Program-made: the position numbers and the translations under genes | Part shown: positions 1 to 6,157 of the stretch, one piece after another | How the letters are laid out: each line of letters starts with the position of its first letter | How positions within the stretch are numbered: the first letter of the stretch is position 1 | The notes under the pieces: model-generated | Told to the model about the DNA's origin: nothing | The model's input: only the letters and a program-made list of their open reading frames with translations | Databases searched by the model: none | Source of the DNA: Desulfatirhabdium butyrativorans | Lineage (GTDB): Bacteria > Desulfobacterota > Desulfobacteria > Desulfobacterales > DYRK01 | Length of the DNA stretch: 6,322 nucleotides | Reading direction: 5' to 3' | Assembly: GCA_020718785.1 (NCBI GenBank) | Contig: DYRK01000237.1 | Span: forward strand, 2,319-8,640

Positions 1-42
1 AATCGGGTTATCTTGCAGTCGGTATTTTCTATGCTTTCCCCC

Positions 43-66
43 GTTCCCACGCTCCGGCGCGGGAAC
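43..66 (-). repeat. 10-bp hairpin downstream of the BMP-family gene
   Basis: Two 10-base arms flank a 4-base loop. Read on the plus strand the stem has one A/C mismatch; read as minus-strand RNA that position becomes a G-U wobble, so all ten pairs form. It starts 27 bases after the stop of the minus-strand binding-protein gene, so it would sit in the 3' end of that mRNA. No T-run follows on the minus strand, so it is not a standard intrinsic terminator. It may stabilise the transcript end or be a copy of a dispersed REP-like palindrome; only one copy is in this window. Confidence 0.5.
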
Positions 67-93
67 AGAGGAAAAATTGTCAGATATTAAAAA

Positions 94-1278
94 TTATTTC
101 GCACTGCTCTGCCCGTCCATGCCCTTGAGCAGTTGCGGAAGATACCATATCTGCTGATCGCTCGCGATTTCTCCGTCTTTGAGAAAAACACTGCCGTCCT
201 GATACGCGAGCGGTCCCTTGAACAGATTCACTTTGCCTTCACCCAGATTTCTGACAAAAGCGTCAAGATTCTCTTTGGCATCCGGCGCAAGCGCGGGTCC
301 GGTCTTGAATCCCACGGTGCTGGTATCATGGCTGTTTATATCTTTCCAGTCCGGTCCCAGCCAGAGCCATTCGGATTTCCAATTGCCGGACATAGCTGCT
401 TTTATCATCCGAACATAGCCCGGGCCCCAGTTGAAATAAGGCACTCCGAGGCATACCTCGGACCCGCCCTCGCACGCGCCCTCATAATCATAAGGAATAG
501 CCCAGACTTGCTTTCCTTCCTTGCGTTTCTGCCCGGCAACAGTGACAGCCTCTGCAGTATCAATGCCTGAACCCACCACATCATAGCCGGTATTGAAAAA
601 ATTCTGCGCCACCTGAGTGGGGTCTGCGGTAACTCCGGGAATATTGAACCAGAAACCTATCCACGTGACCTGAAATTTCAGATCATCGGGATTTTTTTTC
701 AGCACATTTTCCCACGCGTATCTCGCGCCTATATAAGATGAAGCCGCAAGACGCCGTGTTTCTTCATTGACAAGAGGTCCGAGATAGCCGATTTTTCCGG
801 TTTTCGTGGTCATTGCCGCGGCAAATCCGGCAATCATTTTTCCGTATTCCATTCGCCCGAACAGATTGGCGAGATTTTTCGGAGCTTTTCCGGTCAGCAC
901 ATCATCGCCGGAACAATGGATAAAATAAATATCCGGATGCCTGAGCGCGGCTTCGCGGATTCCGTCTTTCATGTCATCGGAATTGGCAATAATGAGTTTT
1001 GCGCCTTTTTCCGCCATGTCGTCTGCAAGTTGGGGAACAGTCACGCCCGGACGGTCCGCGGGATTTACCTTGTCAATATAGATCATCTGTGTGCCGGGGA
1101 CTGTTTTTTCAACATATTTTCCGCCGTCGTAATGCGCCTGACTGTATCCGCGGTCATTATAGGGGCCCACGAGAAGCAGACCGAAAAGCCAGGGTTTGTT
1201 TTCCGCTGAGGACGCATTTCCCGGCATGACGCAGCAGAATAAAGCGAGCATCCCCAATGCCTTCATTGTTTTTTTCAT
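94..1278 (-). CDS. BMP/PnrA-family ABC transporter substrate-binding protein
   Basis: This is a periplasmic binding protein of the basic membrane protein (BMP, PnrA/Med) family, which typically captures nucleosides or other small organic solutes for an ABC importer. The 394 residues begin with a signal peptide: basic MKK, a hydrophobic stretch around residues 7-18, and a likely signal peptidase I site after A25 (ASSA/E). The mature protein starts with the family-type first strand and loop (LLLVGPYNDRGYSQAHYDG, about 35-52). It also has the repeated sugar-binding-like pattern KLIIANSDD (94-102), GKIGYLGPL (161-169) and YDVVGSGIDTAEAV (232-245), the last being where the family usually has its GxDxDQ-like ligand loop. 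C269 and C276 could form a disulfide. The start is set by an AAGGAGG site (minus strand, 1289-1283) four bases before the ATG; the second Met (residue 5) is too far away. No permease or ATPase gene follows in the 93 bases visible. The family is confident; the ligand is unknown. Confidence 0.88.
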   Translation of the reverse strand: MKKTMKALGMLALFCCVMPGNASSAENKPWLFGLLLVGPYNDRGYSQAHYDGGKYVEKTVPGTQMIYIDKVNPADRPGVTVPQLADDMAEKGAKLIIANSDDMKDGIREAALRHPDIYFIHCSGDDVLTGKAPKNLANLFGRMEYGKMIAGFAAAMTTKTGKIGYLGPLVNEETRRLAASSYIGARYAWENVLKKNPDDLKFQVTWIGFWFNIPGVTADPTQVAQNFFNTGYDVVGSGIDTAEAVTVAGQKRKEGKQVWAIPYDYEGACEGGSEVCLGVPYFNWGPGYVRMIKAAMSGNWKSEWLWLGPDWKDINSHDTSTVGFKTGPALAPDAKENLDAFVRNLGEGKVNLFKGPLAYQDGSVFLKDGEIASDQQIWYLPQLLKGMDGQSSAK

Positions 1279-1309
1279 AGTTCCTCCTTGATTTTTTTAA
1301 AAATGAGAT

Positions 1310-1315
1310 GATAAT
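1310..1315 (+). promoter_or_regulatory. candidate sigma70-type promoter for the histidine kinase
   Basis: The -10 box GATAAT at 1310-1315 matches consensus at five of six bases. It lies 16 bases after TTGATT at 1288-1293, which matches the -35 consensus at four of six. Transcription would start near 1322, giving a leader of about 110 bases before the kinase ATG. The -35 element overlaps the ribosome binding site of the divergent binding-protein gene. The region is AT-rich, so chance matches are possible. Confidence 0.4.
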
Positions 1316-1338
1316 AACAAGCTTTGCTACTGACTTCG

Positions 1339-1365
1339 TTTATAAGAAAAAATATCTTCGGTCAA
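1339..1365 (-). promoter_or_regulatory. weak candidate promoter for the BMP-family gene
   Basis: On the minus strand TTGACC (plus 1365-1360) is followed after 15 bases by TATAAA (plus 1344-1339). The boxes are good, but the 15-base spacing is shorter than the usual 16-18. It is in the right place, about 60 bases upstream of the binding-protein start codon. A different promoter within 1279-1432 is possible. Confidence 0.25.
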
Positions 1366-1432
1366 GAAAGAAGCAGCGCGACAACACAATTTTTCCTGTT
1401 CCCCGCACAGTTCATCCAAGGAGAATATTTTT

Positions 1433-4282
1433 ATGCCTAAGATTCTGATAATCGCCGACAAACCTGATCCGCGGATTCGCAGGGGCACGCCGGCGGCATG
1501 CCTCTGCTTACTGAAGAAACAGATTGCCGGCTGCACGGTGATCGCTGCCGCGGCATCAGAGGGCATGGAAAAGGCGAAATCGGAACTTCCCGATATGGTT
1601 TTTCTGGGAACCGGCATCTCCGAAAGCGAAAGTACCGGACTCTGCACCCGGCTGAAAAACGACCTGGTGACAAGACGCATCCCTTTGATTGTCTTAACAG
1701 ATTCCGCGGCAGATACCCAAAGCCGCTTCAAGGCATTGTCACTCGGAGTCACCGCGTTTCTGAAAGAATCTGCTGACGAAGCCGAACTGACCGCGCTGGT
1801 TCATGCCATGCTCAGAATCAGGACCGCAGAAACCGCGCTCCGGAAACGGACTTACGATCTTGACAAAAGGGTCAAGGAAATGAACTGCCTTTACAGTATC
1901 CCCGAAGTCAGCGACCAGCAGAGTCTTTCTCCTGAAGAAGTGATTCAGGGCATCGTCGAGCTGATTCCCTCTGCATTTCAGTATCCGGGTGTGACCGCCG
2001 CGCGTGCCGTCTTAAAAGGACAGGAATTCCGAACAAAAAATTTTAAAAACACCGAACGGAGCCGGCGCAGAGACATTATTCTGGGGAACAGGTCCGCAGC
2101 GGGCTTTCTCGAAGTCGCGTATCTCGAAGAAAAACCTGAAAGTGACGAAGGTCCGTTTCAGAACGAAGAGATTATTCTGCTTAACGCGATTGCGGACCGT
2201 CTCGGAAAAATCATCGAGCGGAAGCATTCCAGAAAAAAACTGATCAAACTCAACCGTTCTCTCAGGATACTGAGTGCATGCAACAAAGCCCTGGCACATG
2301 CCGCGGATGAAACCGAATTCATCGAGGATATATGCAGAATTGTCGTTGAAGAAGGAAAATACCGTATGTCCTGGGTGGGATTCTGCGGACATGACAGAGA
2401 CAAAAGCGTCAGACCCGCGGCTCAGTGGGGATATGAAGAAAATTATCTTAATTCCCTGAATCTTTCCTGGGCTGACAATGAACGCGGACAGGGACCCACA
2501 GGCACCGCGATTCGGACCCGCAAAGTCTGCGTGGTCCAGCATATCCTGACTGACCCGCGGTTTGAACTCTGGCGGACAGATGCCATCCGGCAAGGATATG
2601 CCTCGAGCGTCTCTGTTCCCCTGTGCTGCGAAGGGGAGTGTATCGGCGCCCTGAGCATTTATGCCGCGGAATCAAACGCATTCAATGCAGATGAGGTGAA
2701 TCTGCTGACAGAACTCGCAGGCGATCTCGCGCAGGGAATCACGGCATTGAGGATGAAAGCAGAACGCCGGCGTTCACAGGAAGCTCTGCTGGCATCGGAG
2801 AGCCGTTACAAAATACTGTTCGACAATGCCTGCGACGCTATCTTTGTCCACAATTCCGAGGGGCAGATACTCAATGTCAACCGGATCGCGTGCGTGCGTC
2901 TCGGATATGCAAGAGAATATCTGCTGAAAATGCACTTGAAGGATATCCATATCCCGGAGGATTTTGAATCTGTATCGGAACGATTCCGCACTTCGGGTTC
3001 ACAGAGCCGGACAGTCTTTGAAACTTCCCATATCTGCCGGGACCGCAGAATCATTCCGACTGAAATCAGCACCGCTGCCATAGAGTATGAAGGAAAACCC
3101 GCGATCCTGAGTTTTGCCAGAGATATCAGCGAGCGGAAACTTGCCGAGCAGGAAAAAGCCGGACTTCAGGATCAGCTCCGGCAATCCCAGAAAATGGAGG
3201 CTATCGGCACTTTGGCAGGCGGCATCGCGCATGATTTCAACAATATCCTTTTTCCCATCATCGGCTATACGGAAATGAGCATGGACAGAGTTCCCCGGGA
3301 CAGTTCCGAACACAGCTGGCTTGAACAGGTTCTCAAAGGTGCAAACCGGGCAGCGGATCTGGTACGGCAGATATTGGCATTCAGCAGAAAAACAAAGCAT
3401 GAAAGAAAGGCGATTCATATTCAGCCGGTGATTAAGGAAGTGCTGAAACTGCTCAGGTCATCCTTGCCCGGAAGCATAGAAATACGGCAGAAAATTGATC
3501 CGAATGTCTCGCGGGTGATGGCCGATCCCACCCAGATATATCAGATCATCATGAATCTCTGCACCAATGCCTACCACGCGATGCGTAAAGACGGCGGCCT
3601 GCTGGAAGTGATCCTGAGCGAATCGGATGATGATGACAAAGTAATACTAAGTGTGCGGGATACAGGACACGGAATTGATCCCCTGAACATGGAAAAAATT
3701 TTTGACCCCTATTTCACCACCAAGGAACCCGGCGAAGGAACCGGCCTGGGCTTGTCGGTGGCAAAGGGGATTGCGGAAGATTACGGGGGGCGTATCACGG
3801 TTGAAAGCGAACTTGGGAAAGGAACCGTGTTTCACATTTATTTTCCCCGGATTCAGCAGCTTAAAGACGATAAGACAGATTCCCTGTACAGCCGGCCGGC
3901 AGCAGGGGGCAGCAATGAGCGTATTTTATTTGTCGACGATGACAGTTCCGTTGCTTTCATGGCAAAAGAAATGCTGACAAGTCTCGGATATCATGTTACA
4001 GTTTATACCCGGAGCGAGGAAGCTTTCGAAGCATTTCAGAAGGCTCCCTCAGACTTCGATATGGTGATAAGTGATTCTAACATGCCGAAACTCACAGGTA
4101 TCCTTCTGGCTGAAAAGGTGATGAAATGCAGACCCGATATTCCTGTTGTGCTGTGTACCGGATTCAGCGATACGGATATAGAGGAAAAGGCAAAATCAAT
4201 AGGCATCCGGGAGATTATTATGAAGCCGGTGACGTGCAGTCTGCTGGCGGAAACCATCCGGAAAGTGATGGACAGCGTGTGA
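1433..4282 (+). CDS. Soluble hybrid histidine kinase (pseudo-REC, GAF, GAF, PAS, HisKA, HATPase, REC)
   Basis: This is a 949-residue multi-sensor kinase. Residues 1-122 resemble a receiver domain, but the phosphoacceptor Asp is replaced by Gly (G59 in DMVFLGT); K111 is kept. Two GAF-like domains follow (about 153-262 and 290-438; the first is weak), separated by a charged helical linker, then a PAS domain with a PAC-like end (about 456-568). The kinase core has the H-box histidine H600 (GIAHDFNN), N box with N708 and N712 (NLCTNA), G1 box D743-G745-G747 (DTGHG), F box from I756 (IFDPYFTTK) and G2 box 767-773 (GEGTGLG). The C-terminal receiver (829-949) is intact: acidic D835-D837, phosphoacceptor D881, T909 and K931. 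No transmembrane segment or signal peptide is visible, so it should sense cytoplasmic signals. ATG follows AAGGAG (1418-1423) by nine bases. No output domain or partner regulator is encoded nearby, so phosphate probably passes from H600 to D881 and on to an unlinked protein. Its divergent arrangement with the binding-protein gene may or may not be functional. Confidence 0.93.
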   Translation: MPKILIIADKPDPRIRRGTPAACLCLLKKQIAGCTVIAAAASEGMEKAKSELPDMVFLGTGISESESTGLCTRLKNDLVTRRIPLIVLTDSAADTQSRFKALSLGVTAFLKESADEAELTALVHAMLRIRTAETALRKRTYDLDKRVKEMNCLYSIPEVSDQQSLSPEEVIQGIVELIPSAFQYPGVTAARAVLKGQEFRTKNFKNTERSRRRDIILGNRSAAGFLEVAYLEEKPESDEGPFQNEEIILLNAIADRLGKIIERKHSRKKLIKLNRSLRILSACNKALAHAADETEFIEDICRIVVEEGKYRMSWVGFCGHDRDKSVRPAAQWGYEENYLNSLNLSWADNERGQGPTGTAIRTRKVCVVQHILTDPRFELWRTDAIRQGYASSVSVPLCCEGECIGALSIYAAESNAFNADEVNLLTELAGDLAQGITALRMKAERRRSQEALLASESRYKILFDNACDAIFVHNSEGQILNVNRIACVRLGYAREYLLKMHLKDIHIPEDFESVSERFRTSGSQSRTVFETSHICRDRRIIPTEISTAAIEYEGKPAILSFARDISERKLAEQEKAGLQDQLRQSQKMEAIGTLAGGIAHDFNNILFPIIGYTEMSMDRVPRDSSEHSWLEQVLKGANRAADLVRQILAFSRKTKHERKAIHIQPVIKEVLKLLRSSLPGSIEIRQKIDPNVSRVMADPTQIYQIIMNLCTNAYHAMRKDGGLLEVILSESDDDDKVILSVRDTGHGIDPLNMEKIFDPYFTTKEPGEGTGLGLSVAKGIAEDYGGRITVESELGKGTVFHIYFPRIQQLKDDKTDSLYSRPAAGGSNERILFVDDDSSVAFMAKEMLTSLGYHVTVYTRSEEAFEAFQKAPSDFDMVISDSNMPKLTGILLAEKVMKCRPDIPVVLCTGFSDTDIEEKAKSIGIREIIMKPVTCSLLAETIRKVMDSV

Positions 4283-4303
4283 GAACGTATTCATCAAAGT
4301 TCG

Positions 4304-4328
4304 CAGTACAGCCTTCGGGCGGTTACTG
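4304..4328 (+). terminator. weak UUCG-capped stem-loop after the kinase gene
   Basis: A 5-bp stem (CAGTA with TACTG) encloses an internal loop and a 3-bp stem (GCC with GGC) capped by TTCG, a stable tetraloop. It begins 22 bases after the kinase stop codon. No T-run follows directly, so it is at best a weak or factor-dependent terminator, or an mRNA 3'-end structure. Confidence 0.3.
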
Positions 4329-4407
4329 TCCGAAATCGGAATTGCTGCAAAAAAAGATTGACAATTGACTTCGATTATTCTGCTTTTTACCACAAAATAA
4401 GGAACTT

Positions 4408-4413
4408 GGGAGG
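4408..4413 (+). promoter_or_regulatory. ribosome binding site pointing at an ACG codon
   Basis: GGGAGG differs from the ideal AGGAGG at one base and is followed after five bases by ACG at 4419-4421, a normal spacing for a start codon. No ATG, GTG or TTG lies in the downstream frame between the preceding stop codon (4398-4400) and 4518. The site therefore supports translation starting at ACG, or an ATG recently changed to ACG. Confidence 0.6.
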
Positions 4414-4418
4414 AAGAT

Positions 4419-4787
4419 ACGGAATATCTCATCAAAGCCAAAGAGAATATCAGGATTGCTCTGTCGAGTTTCGAACAGGAATGTTACAATGCCTGTGCGA
4501 ATCGGGCATATTTCGCAGTGTTTCAGGCAGCTATTGCGGCATTGCTTCATAATGGTCTGAAACGGGGAAAATATGATCATAAATGGGTGCAGTCGGAGTT
4601 TAATGAGAGACTGATCAAACGCAAGAAAGTTTATCCGGGCAGAATAAAACCGTATCTGATGGAGATGCAGATGCTCAGAAATACTGCTGATTACGAAAAT
4701 GATACGGTGAGTAAGAAAGATGCGTATGATCAGCTTCGCAAAGCACAGGAAATGATAGGATTAATTGAAAAGGAGATTGAACAGTGA
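4419..4787 (+). CDS. HEPN-domain protein, UPF0332 type, with apparent ACG start
   Basis: HEPN proteins are small all-helical proteins; many are RNases or toxins, or partner proteins of nucleotidyltransferases. From the ACG at 4419 this one would have 122 residues, typical for UPF0332. The reading frame carries the expected N-terminal helix (EYLIKAKENIRIAL, residues 2-15), the central helix NRAYFAVFQAAIAALL (28-43) and the family motif RNTADY (87-92). In UPF0332 proteins this R-x3-DY signature stands where other HEPN proteins have the catalytic R-x4-6-H, so RNase activity cannot be assumed. The first canonical start codon, GTG at 4518, would remove 33 residues including all of helix 1 and part of helix 2, and has no good ribosome binding site. 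A near-ideal site at 4408-4413 supports ACG instead. The gene may be intact with a rare start, or damaged by an ATG to ACG change. It overlaps the next gene by four bases (GTGA), so the two are likely translated together. Confidence 0.78.
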   Translation, partial: TEYLIKAKENIRIALSSFEQECYNACANRAYFAVFQAAIAALLHNGLKRGKYDHKWVQSEFNERLIKRKKVYPGRIKPYLMEMQMLRNTADYENDTVSKKDAYDQLRKAQEMIGLIEKEIEQ

Positions 4788-5047
4788 TCAATTTCAAACA
4801 GGAACAACTGATTGAGGAAGTGCTGAATTATGTTACGGAAAAATTTCCCGAAGTCAGACTCCTCAATATTACGGAAAGTCCCGAAGACCCTGAAAGTCTT
4901 TGGATTAGAGTGACTTCACCGGAAGATGAGGACAGAAGATCGGAACTGATAAGCTATTCCTGTAACAAAACAATGGATATTCTGGAGGCTTACGGGTATC
5001 ACATGCTGGTGATGCCGTTGCGGCAAACGGCGGAATCGCTTGTCTGA
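4784..5047 (+). CDS. Uncharacterised small protein, translationally coupled partner of the HEPN gene
   Basis: I do not recognise this 87-residue protein. It starts at GTG, whose last two bases overlap the TGA stop of the HEPN gene (GTGA), and AGGAG at 4771-4775 lies eight bases upstream, so coupling is strong. The sequence suggests an alpha-beta-beta-alpha-beta order: helix 5-21 (KQEQLIEEVLNYVTEKF), strands 24-30 (VRLLNIT) and 38-44 (ESLWIRV), helix 49-69 and a final strand 73-79 (HMLVMPL). A notably acidic stretch lies between the strands and the second helix (SPEDED, 45-50). There is no signal peptide or membrane segment. UPF0332-type HEPN genes are usually paired with a minimal nucleotidyltransferase, but the GSxxxG and DxD motifs of that family are absent. 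By position it may bind, neutralise or assist the HEPN protein; this is inference only. Confidence 0.82.
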   Translation: MINFKQEQLIEEVLNYVTEKFPEVRLLNITESPEDPESLWIRVTSPEDEDRRSELISYSCNKTMDILEAYGYHMLVMPLRQTAESLV

Positions 5048-5088
5048 ACTACAGACTTATTCGGCTGCATTTACTGACAGGAGCATTC

Positions 5089-6123
5089 ATGTTGTCATTT
5101 GAAAAAAAAGACATTTTCGCAAAATTTGCCGCACCTTCCGGCGAGCCGGCAGAAAGGCGGATTGAAATCCGCACCAATCCTGTTACCGGTCGAACCGCCA
5201 GAATTACATTAAGCCGGATTGCCGAAACCGAAAAAGGAACAGACGTGCTGCCGTCTCCGCCGCCGGATGCTCAGGATACATATACATGTCCTTTTTGCCG
5301 TCCGCAGGTGGAAGCAAAAACCCCGCGATGTATTTCCGAGATATCCTCTTCCGGCTGTCTGATTCAGGGAGAATCGCGGCTGTTTCCGAATCTTTTTCCT
5401 TATGGAAGTTATTCAGCCCTAAGTCTGTTCGATAACAGACATTTTGTTGAAATCGGCACAGCGTCTTTATCTTCTTATACCGACTGTTTCATCAATTGCC
5501 GCAACTACCTGAGGTCTGTTCTCAAGTATGACTGCCGGGCTGTTTACATGGCAATTACTCAGAATCATCTCCCGTCCGCAGGCGGTTCTCTGGTTCATCC
5601 GCATCTGCAGATAAATGCGGACAGGATTGCAGGCAACCATCACCGTTTTTTGAAACAAAGAGCGGAATGCTATTTTAAGGAAAGCGGACAGTATCTTTTT
5701 TCCGATTATCTGCGCCATGAAAAAGAAGACGGAACCCGCTATATCGGAAATACAGGCGACTGGGAATGGATGGCTGCTTTCGCGCCGGAAGGATTTTTTG
5801 AAATATGGGGAATATTGCCGAATATTATGTCTTTGCGGGAAGTTGGGAGTCCGGTATGGAACGCATTGGCTCAGGGAGTTGTCAATGCTCAGAAATTTTA
5901 CCGAAGCATAAACAGAAACGGCTATAATCTCGGAATTCTTGCAGTAGAAGAGCCGTCAGGCTGTCTCGAACTTCGCTGTGTTCTGATTGTGCGCTCCAAC
6001 TACGCTGCCTGGGTGAGAAACGACCATACCGGTTTCGAACTCATGCTCGGAGATATGGCGACATTCACTTTGCCTGAGAAAACTGCTGAGACAGCCCGTC
6101 CTTTTTGGAAAAAAGAAAAGTAA
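5089..6123 (+). CDS. Galactose-1-phosphate uridylyltransferase-like protein (HIT superfamily)
   Basis: The 344 residues match the usual length of GalT, which swaps UMP between UDP-glucose and galactose-1-phosphate through a uridylylated histidine. The active-site motif is HPHLQ (170-174), with H172 as the expected nucleophile and Q174 beside it. TCPFC (66-70) supplies the Cys pair (C67, C70) that binds zinc in GalT. RLFPNLFPYGSYSAL (97-111) resembles the conserved nucleotide-binding segment. The C-terminal half (about 226-287, WEWMAAFAPEGFFEIWGILP and onward) resembles the second GalT half. The position of a third zinc ligand in E. coli GalT appears to be Ser here (about S126), so metal binding may differ. 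ATG follows AGGAG (5079-5083) by five bases. It lies 41 bases after the small HEPN-partner gene and may share its transcript. No other Leloir-pathway gene is visible, so it could act on a different sugar phosphate or nucleotide; related HIT transferases with HPHxQ include ADP-glucose and Ap4A phosphorylases. Confidence 0.8.
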   Translation: MLSFEKKDIFAKFAAPSGEPAERRIEIRTNPVTGRTARITLSRIAETEKGTDVLPSPPPDAQDTYTCPFCRPQVEAKTPRCISEISSSGCLIQGESRLFPNLFPYGSYSALSLFDNRHFVEIGTASLSSYTDCFINCRNYLRSVLKYDCRAVYMAITQNHLPSAGGSLVHPHLQINADRIAGNHHRFLKQRAECYFKESGQYLFSDYLRHEKEDGTRYIGNTGDWEWMAAFAPEGFFEIWGILPNIMSLREVGSPVWNALAQGVVNAQKFYRSINRNGYNLGILAVEEPSGCLELRCVLIVRSNYAAWVRNDHTGFELMLGDMATFTLPEKTAETARPFWKKEK

Positions 6124-6125
6124 TC

Positions 6126-6151
6126 CGTCTTCCTGCAAAAGCGGAAAGACG
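6126..6151 (-). terminator. bulged hairpin between convergent genes, probable terminator
   Basis: The arms CGTCTTCC-T-GC and GCGG-A-AAGACG pair through ten base pairs with a single-base bulge on each side and an AAAA loop. It lies in the 34-base gap between the convergent GalT-like gene and the ABC ATPase gene. Read on the minus strand it starts six bases after the ATPase stop and is followed by a T-rich stretch that overlaps the end of the GalT-like gene, so it fits best as a terminator for the minus-strand gene. The plus-strand side has no T-run. Confidence 0.45.
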
Positions 6152-6157
6152 TAAAAT

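Noticed and set aside
133..570. 145-codon plus-strand frame opposite the binding-protein gene
   Set aside because: The minus-strand gene has a signal peptide, ribosome binding site and family motifs; this frame has none.
94..1278. Lipoprotein signal on the binding protein
   Set aside because: The cysteines at residues 15-16 are within the hydrophobic core and the preceding residues (ALF) do not fit a lipobox; ASSA/E is a better signal peptidase I site.
2012..2593. 193-codon open frame on the minus strand inside the kinase gene
   Set aside because: It lies opposite well-conserved GAF-domain coding sequence, has no ribosome binding site that I could see and shows no recognisable protein pattern; it is a shadow frame.
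4358..4363. Perfect TTGACA -35 box upstream of the HEPN gene
   Set aside because: No convincing -10 box occurs 16-18 bases downstream (the bases there are TGCTTT); the nearest TATTCT is only 12 bases away. A promoter in this gap is likely but I cannot place it.
4401..4520. Frameshift or in-frame stop as the reason for the missing start of the HEPN gene
   Set aside because: The frame is open and family-like from 4419 to the stop at 4787, so only the start codon is unusual.
4784..5047. Minimal nucleotidyltransferase (MNT) as the HEPN partner
   Set aside because: The GSxxxG and DxD motifs are absent and the gene order is HEPN first.
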